Assembly (NCBI GenBank): GCA_017427285.1 | Contig: JAFRTE010000007.1 | Span: 62,001-126,000, forward strand | Direction of reading: 5' to 3' | Source of the DNA: Clostridia bacterium | GTDB taxonomy: Bacteria > Bacillota > Clostridia > Oscillospirales > UBA644 | Length of the DNA stretch: 64,000 nucleotides | Shown here: positions 53,963 through 63,315 of the stretch, in pieces | Position numbering within the stretch: the stretch's first letter is position 1 | Layout of the letters: each line of letters begins with the position of its first letter | The notes under the pieces: generated by a model | What the model was told of the DNA's origin: nothing | The model's input: the letters and a program-made list of their open reading frames with translations, nothing else | Databases searched by the model: none | Program-made: the position numbers and the translations under genes

Positions 53963-54961
53963 ATGACGAAAAGAGAGCTTGTAAAAAGCGCCATACGTCA
54001 CGAAAACACCGGGAAAGTACCGTCGTGCATCCATCTTGCAGGCGACGGTATAGAAAAATATACGGATCTTCTTTATGAGAGGTATAAAACTCCCGTTGCA
54101 AAAAAGCTTTTCGAAAGCGGTAAGCTCGGCAAATACGACGCTGTACGGCTTGCGATAGGAAATGACGTTTTTCCCGTTGAACCTCCGTGGTGGGGCTGGT
54201 ACGGTCTTACAGACGCGGATTTCGGATTCGATATTCCGCACAGACTGCCGAAAACGATGGGATATGGACCGAGCGCAAACGAACTTTCCGAAAAAATGAA
54301 AATGCTGAAAGAGGAAACAGGATGCTATATCCTTATACAGATTTTCGGAAGTCATTTTGAAAAAGCGTATTTTTCAAGAGGGATCGAGAATTTTCTTGCA
54401 GATATGGCAGGCGAGCCGGAATACGCGCAGGCGCTGCTCGACAAAATAATCGATAAAAACCTTGTAATGATAGAAAACATCATCTACATGCCCGAAATAG
54501 ACGGCGTATTGCTCGGAAGCGACTGGGGTTCGCAGAGGTCGCTTTTGATGTCGCCCGAATCATGGCGTAAGATGATCGCTCCCGGGGAAAAAAAGGAATA
54601 CGATCTTATTCACGATGCGGGCAAGGACGTATGGGTCCATTCGTGCGGATGCATAGACGTTATAATCCCCGATCTTGTAAAAATGGGGCTCGACGTTTTA
54701 AATCCAGTCCAACCCGAATGTATGGATATAGAATTTCTTAAATCAGAATACGGAGACAGACTTACATACTGGGGCGGTATCTCGACGCAAAGGACGCTCC
54801 CCTACGGGACGCCGGAAGAAGTTGCCGCAGAAACGCACGCAACAATCGAGTTTATGGCTAAAAACGGCGGATACATTACTTCTTCGTCGCAGGAAATCCA
54901 GGCGGACGTACCTTACGAAAATCTTTGCGCAATGATAGACGCTGCGCTTGAACACAAATAA
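53963..54961 (+). CDS. uroporphyrinogen decarboxylase (URO-D)-fold protein, function unknown
   Basis: A 332-residue protein of the URO-D superfamily: KRELVKSAIRHENTGKVPS at the start, GSDWGSQRSLLMSPESW, WVHSCGCIDVIIPDLVKMGLDVLNPVQPE, and YWGGISTQRTLPYGTPEEV. The HSCG motif is like the metal-binding region of MtaA-type corrinoid methyltransferases. Heme genes are absent nearby, so it is unlikely to be HemE; a methyl-transfer or related reaction is the family-level guess. It is first in a three-gene operon, 13 bases ahead of the YnbB-like gene. Confidence 0.85.
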   Translation: MTKRELVKSAIRHENTGKVPSCIHLAGDGIEKYTDLLYERYKTPVAKKLFESGKLGKYDAVRLAIGNDVFPVEPPWWGWYGLTDADFGFDIPHRLPKTMGYGPSANELSEKMKMLKEETGCYILIQIFGSHFEKAYFSRGIENFLADMAGEPEYAQALLDKIIDKNLVMIENIIYMPEIDGVLLGSDWGSQRSLLMSPESWRKMIAPGEKKEYDLIHDAGKDVWVHSCGCIDVIIPDLVKMGLDVLNPVQPECMDIEFLKSEYGDRLTYWGGISTQRTLPYGTPEEVAAETHATIEFMAKNGGYITSSSQEIQADVPYENLCAMIDAALEHK

Positions 54962-54974
54962 AGCAGGATGATAT

Positions 54975-56174
54975 ATGAACGGGGTTTTTGAAAACATAGA
55001 CAGAATATGTCAGATAAATACTGAAAGAGTACTCGAGGCGTTCAGGGAAAACAAAGTTTCCGAGGCCATGCTTCACGGTACGACCGGATACGGCTACGAC
55101 GACAGAGGACGGGAAATACTCGATAAAGTATTTGCTCACTCATTCGGAGCTGAAGACGCCCTTGTAAGGCATACGTTTGTTTCGGGTACGCATACGATAG
55201 CAACCGCGCTTTTCGGAGTACTCAGACCGGGTGACACGATCCTTTCCGTTACGGGAAAACCGTATGACACGCTTTGCGAGACATTCGGTCTTACAGGTGA
55301 CGACGGTAACGGTTCGCTGAAAGACTTCGGCATACAATATAAAGATATTGAGCTTGACGTAAACGGACATCCGCAGATCGAACTGATGAAACGTATGATC
55401 AGGGATGATCCGTCGATAAAACTTGTTTTTATTCAGAGATCGAGAGGATACACGACGAGAAAAACGGTTAGTCTTGAAGACATCGAACAAATTGCCGCCG
55501 AAGCTAAAAGCGTAAGAGACCTGATCGTGTTTACCGATAACTGCTACGGTGAATTTGTAAGAGAAAAAGAGCCGACCGCGGCAGGCGTTGATCTGATGGC
55601 CGGCTCGCTTATCAAAAATCCGGGCGGAGGAATAGCGAGGACTGGCGGATATATCTGCGGAAGAAAAGATCTTGTTGAGCTTTGCGCATACAGACTGACA
55701 GCCGTAGGAATAGGAAAAGAATGCGGAGCTACACTGGACGAGCTGAGAAATATGTTTCAGGGGTTTTTTACGGCGCCTCACACCGTTGCCCAGGCACTCA
55801 AAACAGCCGTATACGCCGCAGAAAAGCTGACCGAAGCGGGATACACCGTTTCGCCTTCAGCCGATGAAGAAAGAGAAGATATCATTCAAACGGTTACTTT
55901 CGGAAACGCGGAAGATCTTCTCGCTTTTTGCAGAGGTATTCAGCACGGGTCCCCCGTTGATTCGTTTGTTACGCCCGAACCGTGGGCTATGCCGGGTTAT
56001 GACTGCGACGTTGTGATGGCGGCGGGAGGTTTTATTTCGGGAGCGTCGATCGAAATATCCGCAGACGCGCCTTTAAAGCCGCCGTATACCGCATATCTGC
56101 AGGGAGGACTTACATTTGAAAGCGGTAAATATGCCGTGAACACCGCTTTGAAGTATATAAGTGAATCAAAATGA
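54975..56174 (+). CDS. PLP-dependent YnbB-like (methionine gamma-lyase/aluminium-resistance) family protein
   Basis: A 399-residue fold-type I PLP protein. The segment FAHSFGAEDALVRHTFVSGTHTIATALFG, then IFTDNCYGEFV-type VFTDNCYGEFVREKEP and the probable PLP Lys in MAGSLIKNPGGGIARTGGY, match the YnbB/aluminium-resistance family annotated as methionine gamma-lyase-like. Its reaction is not firmly known. It starts with AGGAT 6 bases upstream and its stop overlaps the ATP-grasp gene by 4 bases. Confidence 0.9.
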   Translation: MNGVFENIDRICQINTERVLEAFRENKVSEAMLHGTTGYGYDDRGREILDKVFAHSFGAEDALVRHTFVSGTHTIATALFGVLRPGDTILSVTGKPYDTLCETFGLTGDDGNGSLKDFGIQYKDIELDVNGHPQIELMKRMIRDDPSIKLVFIQRSRGYTTRKTVSLEDIEQIAAEAKSVRDLIVFTDNCYGEFVREKEPTAAGVDLMAGSLIKNPGGGIARTGGYICGRKDLVELCAYRLTAVGIGKECGATLDELRNMFQGFFTAPHTVAQALKTAVYAAEKLTEAGYTVSPSADEEREDIIQTVTFGNAEDLLAFCRGIQHGSPVDSFVTPEPWAMPGYDCDVVMAAGGFISGASIEISADAPLKPPYTAYLQGGLTFESGKYAVNTALKYISESK

Positions 56175-57022
56175 AAATACCGATCATTATAAACCATTCA
56201 ATCCCCTATTTTATAAAAAGCGCCGAAAACATTGCCGAGGGGATAAAAAAATCAGGCAACGTTCCAATAATAATGAATAACGTTGAGGCAAGGGAAAGGA
56301 CCGACAGGGAGCTTTTTGAAAAATGCGTTTTTCTTGATAAAGATATACCTCTCGGGCTGAAAATGGAGATCGCCGGCACAAGACTTTTTAACAATATAGG
56401 TTCGATCGAGCTGTGTTCGGATAAAAGACGGATAAACGCCTTTTTAAAAAATGATTTTCCCGTACCCGAAACAATTGAATATCCGCTGACATATTTCCCG
56501 AACGAGTCTTTTTTCGATGATTTTTCGGATAAAATATGCGCACAACTCGGTTTGCCCGTTATTGCCAAACTTGCTTTCGGCTCTCAGGGACGGGAGGTTT
56601 TTCTTCTTAACTCAAAAGAAGAAGTAACGAAATTCCAGAAAAAATATTATCTCGCTCCCCATTTATATCAGAAATACATTGAATCAAGCAAAGGACGTGA
56701 TCAGCGAGTATACGTTGTGGGCAAAAACGCCGTAGCGTCCGTTATACGCGAAAACGATAAAGATTTCCGCTCCAACGTTGCGATCGGCGGAAAAGCATAT
56801 AAAACATATATTTCAGACGAGACCGCTTCGCTTTGTGTTGATATCTCCGCTATGCTCGGACTTGATTTTTGCGGGATAGATCTGCTTTTAACCCCCGACG
56901 GTCCCCTTGTTTGCGAAGTGAACGCAAACGCGCTTTTTACGGCATTAAACGAAGCGTGCAAAATTGAAACCGGGCATATAATCGCCGAACACGTCGTTTC
57001 GTATAAGCTTGGGAGTTTATGA
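56171..57022 (+). CDS. RimK-like ATP-grasp ligase
   Basis: A 283-residue ATP-grasp protein. Nucleotide-binding VIAKLAFGSQGREVFL, RDQRVYVVGKNAVASVIREN, and metal-binding LDFCGIDLLLTPDGPLVCEVNAN match the RimK/LysX group that joins an amino acid to a carboxylate. The start overlaps the YnbB-like stop (ATGA), so the two are coupled. Acceptor and amino acid are unknown; no small carrier-protein gene is visible in the operon. Confidence 0.88.
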   Translation: MKIPIIINHSIPYFIKSAENIAEGIKKSGNVPIIMNNVEARERTDRELFEKCVFLDKDIPLGLKMEIAGTRLFNNIGSIELCSDKRRINAFLKNDFPVPETIEYPLTYFPNESFFDDFSDKICAQLGLPVIAKLAFGSQGREVFLLNSKEEVTKFQKKYYLAPHLYQKYIESSKGRDQRVYVVGKNAVASVIRENDKDFRSNVAIGGKAYKTYISDETASLCVDISAMLGLDFCGIDLLLTPDGPLVCEVNANALFTALNEACKIETGHIIAEHVVSYKLGSL

Positions 57023-57049
57023 CATTTTTGTAAATTCGCAAATTATGTC

Positions 57050-57078
57050 TTGACAAAAGTAAATTCATATGCTATCAT
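57050..57078 (+). promoter_or_regulatory. promoter of the YtrA-type ABC operon
   Basis: TTGACA (57050-57055) and TATCAT (57073-57078) have a 17-base spacer. The operator palindrome begins at the next base. Confidence 0.82.
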
Positions 57079-57105
57079 AACTGTACTATTACAGATAGTA
57101 CAGTT
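57079..57105 (+). promoter_or_regulatory. operator palindrome for the GntR/YtrA-type repressor
   Basis: Perfect 11-base arms AACTGTACTAT (57079-57089) and ATAGTACAGTT (57095-57105) flank TACAG, covering the expected transcription start. The outer halves ACTGTA and TACAGT are 13 bases apart, the same geometry I recall for the B. subtilis YtrA operator. The repressor candidate is the last gene of the operon. Confidence 0.75.
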
Positions 57106-57132
57106 TATTTTTTTTATTTTGAGGTGATCATT

Positions 57133-58032
57133 ATGGTGAAGGCGGAGGCGCTCACAAAGTCATTCGGAAAAACCGATGTTTTGAGAAATCTCACCTGCGA
57201 GATCCGTGACGGCACGATTTACGGGCTGATCGGTGCGAACGGAGCGGGGAAAAGCACTTTTTTAAGACTTATATCAGGCATTTATTACCCCGATTCGGGA
57301 AGTTTAAAAGTAGACGATGAAGAAATATTCGATAACGTTAAAAAGAAAAAGGATATAGTATTCGTTGCGGATGAGTTTTATTTCCCGACCGGATGCACGG
57401 TTGAACAGTACGCATCGATCTATTCCGTTTTTTACGAATCTTTCGACTATGATTTTTTCTGGAGAAAACTCGAACAGCTCGGTCTTCCTTTAAAAGGCAA
57501 GATAATGAATTTTTCAAAGGGCATGAAAAGACAGCTTGTTATGCTCTGCGCGCTTGCCTGCAGATGCAAAGTTGTCCTTTTTGACGAAACTTTCGACGGA
57601 CTCGACCCGGTAGTAAGGAATATGATGAAAAACATTATTTACGATGAGGTTGCAAACCGTAATATAACCGTAATAATGACGTCGCACAACCTTCGTGAGC
57701 TCGAAGATATCTGCGACTGTCTGGGCGTCCTTTACAAAGGCGGAATACTGTTTGAAGGCGACGTTGCAAACATAACATCAAGCGTATTTAAAGCGCAGGT
57801 TGCATTTGCGGAAGATTTCAGCGAAAAGAACTTTATAGGACTTAACGTTATCAGCTTTAAAAAGCACGGTTCGGTTGCGGAGCTGATAATAAAAGGAAAC
57901 AGGGAAGAATGCAGCGAAAAACTGAAGGCGCTAAATCCCCTGCTTCTTGACATACTGCCGCTGACGCTTGAAGAAATATTTATTTATGAAATGGAGTTGC
58001 TGGGATATGCTTACGAAAACCTCTCTGTTTGA
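57133..58032 (+). CDS. ABC transporter ATP-binding protein, YtrB-like
   Basis: A 299-residue ABC ATPase: Walker A GANGAGKST, signature FSKGMKRQLVML, Walker B VVLFDETFDGLDP, and H-switch MTSHNLREL. The C-terminal 80 residues form a regulatory tail. The length and setting match the ATPase of the B. subtilis ytr (cell-wall-antibiotic responsive) system. The ATG at 57133 follows GAGGTGA; an upstream GTG overlaps that site. Its 3' end overlaps the permease gene by 26 bases. Confidence 0.93.
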   Translation: MVKAEALTKSFGKTDVLRNLTCEIRDGTIYGLIGANGAGKSTFLRLISGIYYPDSGSLKVDDEEIFDNVKKKKDIVFVADEFYFPTGCTVEQYASIYSVFYESFDYDFFWRKLEQLGLPLKGKIMNFSKGMKRQLVMLCALACRCKVVLFDETFDGLDPVVRNMMKNIIYDEVANRNITVIMTSHNLRELEDICDCLGVLYKGGILFEGDVANITSSVFKAQVAFAEDFSEKNFIGLNVISFKKHGSVAELIIKGNREECSEKLKALNPLLLDILPLTLEEIFIYEMELLGYAYENLSV

Positions 58033-60817
58033 CTTCAGATATTTTCGCTACAGTCTGAAAAGAATGCTTCCCTATTCGCTTGTTATTCTGCTTGTTTTAA
58101 TACTGTCAAGTTTTCTTGTATTCGGTATTACGGACAGTGTATCAACGCTTTTGATCGGGAATATCCGATATATAGGCGTTGAACTTCTCGGAATTACAGC
58201 AAACGTTGGAATGTATATAATTCCCGTTGCTCTTGCGGTCGGGATGTTCGGGTTTTTGCATAAAAAAAATTATACGGATTTTATACTTGCGTCTCCCGTT
58301 AAAAGACCGTCTGTCTTTTTTACGAATTTTGTCGCGGGATTTGCGATTATGTCCGTAATGCTTATTGTTAATCTGTTATTTATTGCAATTGTTATCTCAG
58401 CGGGAGAAAACTATCTTTCATATGTTGCCTTAAATGACTATTTCCTTTCTTTTTTCTATAATCTTGCCGGATATATGCTTGTGTTTGCGGTGTCTTCCCT
58501 TGCTGCTGTACTGACGGGAACTGCGTTGTCGCAGGTATATATGACATATATCATTCTGTTTTTGCCTGCTTTCCTTGCGGCATTTCTGCAGCTTCCGTTT
58601 CTTATTCAGTCAACGAGCAAATTTATAGTGGTTGAGTATACTATCCCCTTAAACAATATTTTGTTGATTCCGAACATTCCAGCAATGCCCCTTACAATGG
58701 CTGCGCTCGGCATCAACGGACCTGTATACACCGATTTTTACGGAATTAACTATTTTTTCAGCGCAAAGGCAATATGCTACACATTGCTGATTGCGATTAC
58801 ATATACCGTTTTGGGGATTATAGTTTTCAAGAAATTCAAAGCGGAAAATGCAGGAAAATCTTTTGTAAATAAAGGTGTCGGAGTATTTGCTTATGCCGCC
58901 TCTTTCGGGCCCGTAATGCTGATATGCTTTCTCGCTTTTGCGCAGGACAGTTTCTATTACATGATAGACAGTCCGCTGTTTTATATTTTTATAGTCCTGT
59001 CCTTCATTGCTTTTATTATAGCTTCGCTTGTTTTCAACAAAGGTTTTGCCGGATTCGGAAAACAGCTGACTCTTTATTTGATTCTGGTTGTTTCAACGGC
59101 GATTTTTTCCGGAGTTTTAAACGTTATAGCGGAACACAGCGTTAAAACCGTTGATTTCAGAAAAGAAGATCTAAAATCCGTATCCGTTTACATGCAACCG
59201 ATTAACGCTAAGCCGATTTACGAACCTAATATCAACGAGAATTATGTTAAAGTAAAAATTGACGATCCTCAAATCCTCTCGCTTCTCGCAAAAGGATCTT
59301 CTTCTGCGGGCGATAGATATTACTGCGAAATAGAACGTCCGGGACACGGCAAAATTACTCTGTGCATTTTGCTGCCGGATGAATTTGTAAATGCTCTTTA
59401 CGGTTATATAGACGAAAACGCAGAGGTTAAAAAATCCCTTCTTTTCCTTCCCGGAGCAAAGAATATCGCCTGTACGTCGCTGAATATTGAAACCGCATAC
59501 GAATACATGTCATATTCTTCTTCCTTTGAAAAGAAGGAAGAGGCGGAACGTATAATCGCCGAAAGAGAAATTGAATATCTTGATATACCGATAGAAAAGC
59601 TTTATAAAAATGCCGATTTCAAGAACCGCTTTTCATATCAGTATCAATATGAATCACAACCCTTGAATTTCGGTTTGATTAATTACGACTCCGTTAATTT
59701 CTCTCTGACTGCACTGAGAAATTACAGAGGACAGTATTTTGTATCGAATTACGTTATCGATTACGATTCCGCATTCTTTTACGGCTTTGCGAAGGAATCG
59801 CACGAAAGAGCGGAAAACGTGATTCCTTTGATAGACAATACGTCAAAAGTTGCTATTGCGGGAGCGTTTAATCTTGACAGAGAGCAGTATATGCTTCTTG
59901 AAGAGATAATCCCCTCTTTACCGAGCGTAATGACAAGCGATTTTAGAGCGGCGATTCAACAGACAGTTAAAGAAGCGATTGAAACGACAAATACCGTTGC
60001 GATAATTATAGAAACCGAACGCGAAAACGCCCTTGTTTTTCTGAATATAGAAAGAGATTTAAAGCCGCTTATGGATATCTATCTTGACAGGGTTATCGGT
60101 GCGTTTGAAAAACATTTAAAAGACATAGCAAATTCAGGCAGCGGACCGGCAACTTCCGAGTACTACTTTAACGGCGGATATTATCAGAGAAGCGGCGTTG
60201 CTGCGGTATCTACAGGGGCAATGTTTGACGGAGAAATCTGCGAGTTATCAGCATTTTTCGATATTGGAGCATATAATCTTACTTTTGAAGAACTGACTGA
60301 ACTTATTTCTGAAAACAAAGATTATATAAACGGCATACTGACAGCTAAATATACGAAAGAGACACTTGGAGACGAGTATTATTTCTTATCTGTTATTACA
60401 GATTTAAACGACTGGTACGGCGAATTGACGCCTGCCATAATTCCCGTCTCGAAGCAAATGCTGATGAAAATATCCGATTCGTACGGTTATCTTGATACAA
60501 ATTCGACCCATTTTGAAGCGGAAAATCTTGAAAAAGTTGAGTACGACTCAACAAACATTTCGACAGCCGATAAAGCTGACTGGGAATATCTTGTGCTGCT
60601 TCTTAAAGACAGTTATTTCAGAGCTGCCGAAGGAAGTATATACAATAATGCGGGAGGATACCTGTATTACTCGGGATATAACCGTCCGTCATTTGAAATA
60701 ATGTATGAAACAGCCGACGTTAGCTTCTTTTACAAAGACGGAAGCAATGAATCGGCAGAAATACTTCTTACAAAGAGAGCTTCAGATATTATAAAGAAAG
60801 AATCGGGCGGTGAATAA
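58007..60817 (+). CDS. large ABC transporter permease, YtrC/YtrD-like with extracytoplasmic domain
   Basis: A 936-residue protein. The first 390 residues hold about ten hydrophobic helices (LPYSLVILLVLILSSFLVFG, MYIIPVALAVGMFGF, VMLICFLAFA, LTLYLILVVSTAIFSGVL). The remaining 540 residues are hydrophilic alpha/beta sequence, probably outside the cell, without a second membrane block. This is the layout of large YtrC/D-type permeases with a DUF6449-like C-terminal region. I chose the ATG at 58007, with GGAG 10 bases upstream. Substrate unknown; export or defence against wall-active agents is inferred from the Ytr parallel. Confidence 0.85.
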   Translation: MLTKTSLFDFRYFRYSLKRMLPYSLVILLVLILSSFLVFGITDSVSTLLIGNIRYIGVELLGITANVGMYIIPVALAVGMFGFLHKKNYTDFILASPVKRPSVFFTNFVAGFAIMSVMLIVNLLFIAIVISAGENYLSYVALNDYFLSFFYNLAGYMLVFAVSSLAAVLTGTALSQVYMTYIILFLPAFLAAFLQLPFLIQSTSKFIVVEYTIPLNNILLIPNIPAMPLTMAALGINGPVYTDFYGINYFFSAKAICYTLLIAITYTVLGIIVFKKFKAENAGKSFVNKGVGVFAYAASFGPVMLICFLAFAQDSFYYMIDSPLFYIFIVLSFIAFIIASLVFNKGFAGFGKQLTLYLILVVSTAIFSGVLNVIAEHSVKTVDFRKEDLKSVSVYMQPINAKPIYEPNINENYVKVKIDDPQILSLLAKGSSSAGDRYYCEIERPGHGKITLCILLPDEFVNALYGYIDENAEVKKSLLFLPGAKNIACTSLNIETAYEYMSYSSSFEKKEEAERIIAEREIEYLDIPIEKLYKNADFKNRFSYQYQYESQPLNFGLINYDSVNFSLTALRNYRGQYFVSNYVIDYDSAFFYGFAKESHERAENVIPLIDNTSKVAIAGAFNLDREQYMLLEEIIPSLPSVMTSDFRAAIQQTVKEAIETTNTVAIIIETERENALVFLNIERDLKPLMDIYLDRVIGAFEKHLKDIANSGSGPATSEYYFNGGYYQRSGVAAVSTGAMFDGEICELSAFFDIGAYNLTFEELTELISENKDYINGILTAKYTKETLGDEYYFLSVITDLNDWYGELTPAIIPVSKQMLMKISDSYGYLDTNSTHFEAENLEKVEYDSTNISTADKADWEYLVLLLKDSYFRAAEGSIYNNAGGYLYYSGYNRPSFEIMYETADVSFFYKDGSNESAEILLTKRASDIIKKESGGE

Positions 60818-60818
60818 A

Positions 60819-61181
60819 ATGTATACGATAGATATGCAAAGCAGAACGCCCGTATTTGAACAGATAATACTGCAAACGGAAGAGTTCGTAAGAGCCGGAA
60901 TACTTAAACCGGGAGATAAGCTGCCGTCTATAAGAGAGCTGACGGGTATGATAGGAGTAAATCCGAACACCATAGCAAAAGCATACGCAGAGCTTGACAG
61001 ACGAGGAATTGCCGTATCGGTAACGGGAAAAGGCTTTTTTATCGCAAACAATATCTCGGAAATAATGAGATCGTCTGCGGAAAAGAAGCTGCCGGAATTT
61101 GAAAAGCTCGCAAAAGAACTTATCGATTCTGGAATTGACAGAAATAAACTTATCAAAATAATAACCGATCTTACCACCTGA
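60819..61181 (+). CDS. GntR-family transcriptional regulator, YtrA subfamily
   Basis: A 120-residue protein. The GntR winged helix (VFEQIILQTEEFVRAGILKPGDKLPSIRELTGMIGVNPNTIAKAYAELDRRGI) is followed by only about 45 residues, the short dimer domain of the YtrA subfamily. The ATG at 60819 immediately follows the permease stop and has GGCGGTG upstream; a GTG at 60810 overlaps the permease. Here the repressor is last in the operon rather than first. It probably binds the palindrome at 57079-57105 and represses its own operon. Confidence 0.9.
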   Translation: MYTIDMQSRTPVFEQIILQTEEFVRAGILKPGDKLPSIRELTGMIGVNPNTIAKAYAELDRRGIAVSVTGKGFFIANNISEIMRSSAEKKLPEFEKLAKELIDSGIDRNKLIKIITDLTT

Positions 61182-61185
61182 AACG

Positions 61186-61214
61186 ACGGACCGACTGAAA
61201 TACAGTCGGTCCGT
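61186..61214. terminator. bidirectional terminator between the ABC operon and tsaD
   Basis: Perfect 12-base arms ACGGACCGACTG (61186-61197) and CAGTCGGTCCGT (61203-61214) surround an AAATA loop; the T-runs on either side are weak. Confidence 0.75.
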
Positions 61215-61233
61215 AAACTTATTGAGCATGTGA

Positions 61234-62244
61234 TTATAATTCTATGCTTTCCGTTGCAAAAGCGTTTAAGTCCGATTCCGCTCTTTTGCCCGAAACGTAT
61301 TCGAAAAATCCCTGAGAGGCAATCATTGCGCCGTTGTCTCCGCAAAGAGAAATATCCGGGATATAAAGCGAGACACCGTTTTTTTCGGCGGCATCCGAAA
61401 TCATTTTTCTTAGCATTGAGTTTGCTGCAACGCCGCCCGCCACAACTAGCTTTTTTTGAGGCAGATCGACGGTATTTACAGCAAGGATCGCTTTTTCCGT
61501 TAAGATCTCGCAAATTGCTTTTGAAAATGACGCCGCAACGTCCGGCTTATTGAGCTCTCTGCCTGTCTGCTCGGCGTTATGGGCATAATTGATTATAGAT
61601 GTTTTTACACCGCTGAAGCTGAAATCAAACGGAGCGTCGGCAAAATGGACTCGAGGAAAATGTATGGCGTCGGAATTTCCGCTTTTGGCAAGAGCGTCCA
61701 TTTTAGGTCCGCCCGGATAACCGAGACCGAGGACTCTGGCGGCTTTATCGAAGGACTCCCCTGCAGCGTCATCTCTTGTGCCGCCGAGGATTCTATATGA
61801 AGTGTAATCGGAAACCAACACGAGGTGGCTGTGACCTCCGGAAACAATGAGCGCGATAAACGGCGGTTTAAGATCAGAATGAGAAAGATATGCGGAGGCA
61901 ACGTGGCCGCGTATATGATGGACGGGGACGAGCGGTTTTTTTGAGGAAAAAGCGAGACCCTTCGCAAAACCGACCCCGACGAGAAGCGCCCCGATAAGAC
62001 CCGGTGCGTTTGTAACGGCAACAGCGTCGATATTTTCGATACCGCCTGCCGGTTCGAGCGCAAGACGAGTAACGGAAGAAATCGCCTCAAGATGTGCGCG
62101 GGAGGCAATTTCGGGAACGACTCCGCCGTAAAGCTCGTGAGTGCTTATTTGCGTTCTGACAATATTCGATATTATTTTTCTTCCGTCCTCAACTACCGCA
62201 GCGGCGGTTTCGTCGCAGGAGGACTCAATGCCCAGTATTCTCAT
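61234..62244 (-). CDS. tsaD: tRNA threonylcarbamoyladenosine synthase component TsaD
   Basis: A 336-residue ASKHA-fold protein: LGIESSCDETAAAVV, the metal ligands HHIRGH, SGGHSHLVLV and VAGGVAANSMLR. It transfers the threonylcarbamoyl group to A37 of ANN-decoding tRNAs. rimI, usually near tsaB/tsaD, lies on the other strand at 62813; tsaB and tsaE are not in the window. Confidence 0.97.
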   Translation of the reverse strand: MRILGIESSCDETAAAVVEDGRKIISNIVRTQISTHELYGGVVPEIASRAHLEAISSVTRLALEPAGGIENIDAVAVTNAPGLIGALLVGVGFAKGLAFSSKKPLVPVHHIRGHVASAYLSHSDLKPPFIALIVSGGHSHLVLVSDYTSYRILGGTRDDAAGESFDKAARVLGLGYPGGPKMDALAKSGNSDAIHFPRVHFADAPFDFSFSGVKTSIINYAHNAEQTGRELNKPDVAASFSKAICEILTEKAILAVNTVDLPQKKLVVAGGVAANSMLRKMISDAAEKNGVSLYIPDISLCGDNGAMIASQGFFEYVSGKRAESDLNAFATESIEL

Positions 62245-62297
62245 ATATTTATCCGTATTTAAGATATTATTATTTATGACTGATGTAAATTTTATAC

Positions 62298-62326
62298 TTG
62301 ACTAAACGGTGTAAAAGGTGTATAAT
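62298..62326 (+). promoter_or_regulatory. promoter of the phosphatase/rimI pair
   Basis: TTGACT (62298-62303) and TATAAT (62321-62326) have a 17-base spacer, about 70 bases before the ATG at 62400. Confidence 0.82.
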
Positions 62327-62399
62327 AAGAAAGAACCCGTGATTTTGATTATATCACAGAAGATATGATTTGTCAACAATATTAAGAAAGGACAGCAGA

Positions 62400-62795
62400 A
62401 TGAAAGTATTGTTTATCTGCACGGGAAATACCTGCAGAAGCCCTATGGCGGAAGGATTTTACAATAAAAAACACGGCGAAGGCGCACGAAGTGCGGGAAT
62501 ATATGCCGAAAACGGCGCTTTGCCAGCTGCAAACGCCGTATCTGCGATGAAAATGCACGGAATAGATATTTCCGCTCACAGATCGGCGCAGGTCACGCCT
62601 GAAGAGATCAAAAACGCCGAAAAGATATATACGATGACTGAGGGACACGCCGTTATACTGAGAGAAGCGTTTCCCGAATATAAAGATAAAATAAACGTAC
62701 TCGGAAAAGGTATAAGCGATCCTTTCGGATGCGACGAAGAAACGTATTTAAAATGCGCGGACGAGATAAAAAAATATGTTGACGAATTGAAATAA
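62400..62795 (+). CDS. low-molecular-weight protein arginine/tyrosine phosphatase
   Basis: A 131-residue protein with the P-loop LFICTGNTCRSPMAEGF (CX5R) and the catalytic Asp in GISDPFGCDEETY, as in YwlE/Wzb-type phosphatases. The residue after the first Cys is Thr (CTGNTCRS), the form I associate with the arginine phosphatase YwlE rather than tyrosine-specific Wzb; this is an inference. The ATG at 62400 follows AAAGGA. rimI starts 17 bases after its stop. Confidence 0.9.
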   Translation: MKVLFICTGNTCRSPMAEGFYNKKHGEGARSAGIYAENGALPAANAVSAMKMHGIDISAHRSAQVTPEEIKNAEKIYTMTEGHAVILREAFPEYKDKINVLGKGISDPFGCDEETYLKCADEIKKYVDELK

Positions 62796-62812
62796 AATAA
62801 TGGAGAATAAAT

Positions 62813-63250
62813 ATGTATACAGTAAGAAAAGCTGAGAAAAAAGACGTTAAAGGAATAGTAAAAAGAGAAAACAGCTGCTTTTCAACACCGGAAACGGAGG
62901 AAAGCATATATACTTTCTTAAAAAGCAAAACATTTTTTATAGACGTTATAGAGGATGAAGGGGCGGTAACGGGACACTGCATATATTTCTTTGTACCAGA
63001 CAATGCGGAAATAATATCGCTGGCAGTTTCTCCGGAAAAGAGAAGAATGGGTTTCGGAAGAGACCTTGTATACAGCGTTATAGAAAAGGCAAAAGCAAAC
63101 GGATGCAAAGAGGTTTTTCTTGAAGTAAGGAAATCCAACGAGGCGGCTATTGCACTTTATAATTCGATAGGTTTTCACCAGGTCGGTGAAAGAAAGAATT
63201 TATATTCAAAGCCGGAAGAAGACGGACTTATAATGCAATACATTATCTGA
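62813..63250 (+). CDS. rimI: ribosomal protein bS18-alanine N-acetyltransferase RimI-like (GNAT)
   Basis: A 145-residue GNAT protein: IISLAVSPEKRRMGFGRDLVYSVIEKAK is the acetyl-CoA site, followed by FLEVRKSNEAAIALYNSIGFHQVGERKNLYSKPEEDGLIM, which is diagnostic for RimI. It acetylates a protein N-terminus, classically S18. Ribosome site GGAG lies before the ATG. Confidence 0.9.
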   Translation: MYTVRKAEKKDVKGIVKRENSCFSTPETEESIYTFLKSKTFFIDVIEDEGAVTGHCIYFFVPDNAEIISLAVSPEKRRMGFGRDLVYSVIEKAKANGCKEVFLEVRKSNEAAIALYNSIGFHQVGERKNLYSKPEEDGLIMQYII

Positions 63251-63315
63251 GAATGTATCGGTAAAACAAAAAAACGATACGACAAAAAAATCCCGAGCTG
63301 AATGTTTGATGGTAC

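Noticed and set aside
55140..55781. Minus-strand 213-codon frame
   Set aside because: It is a shadow of the YnbB-like gene and shows no domain of its own.
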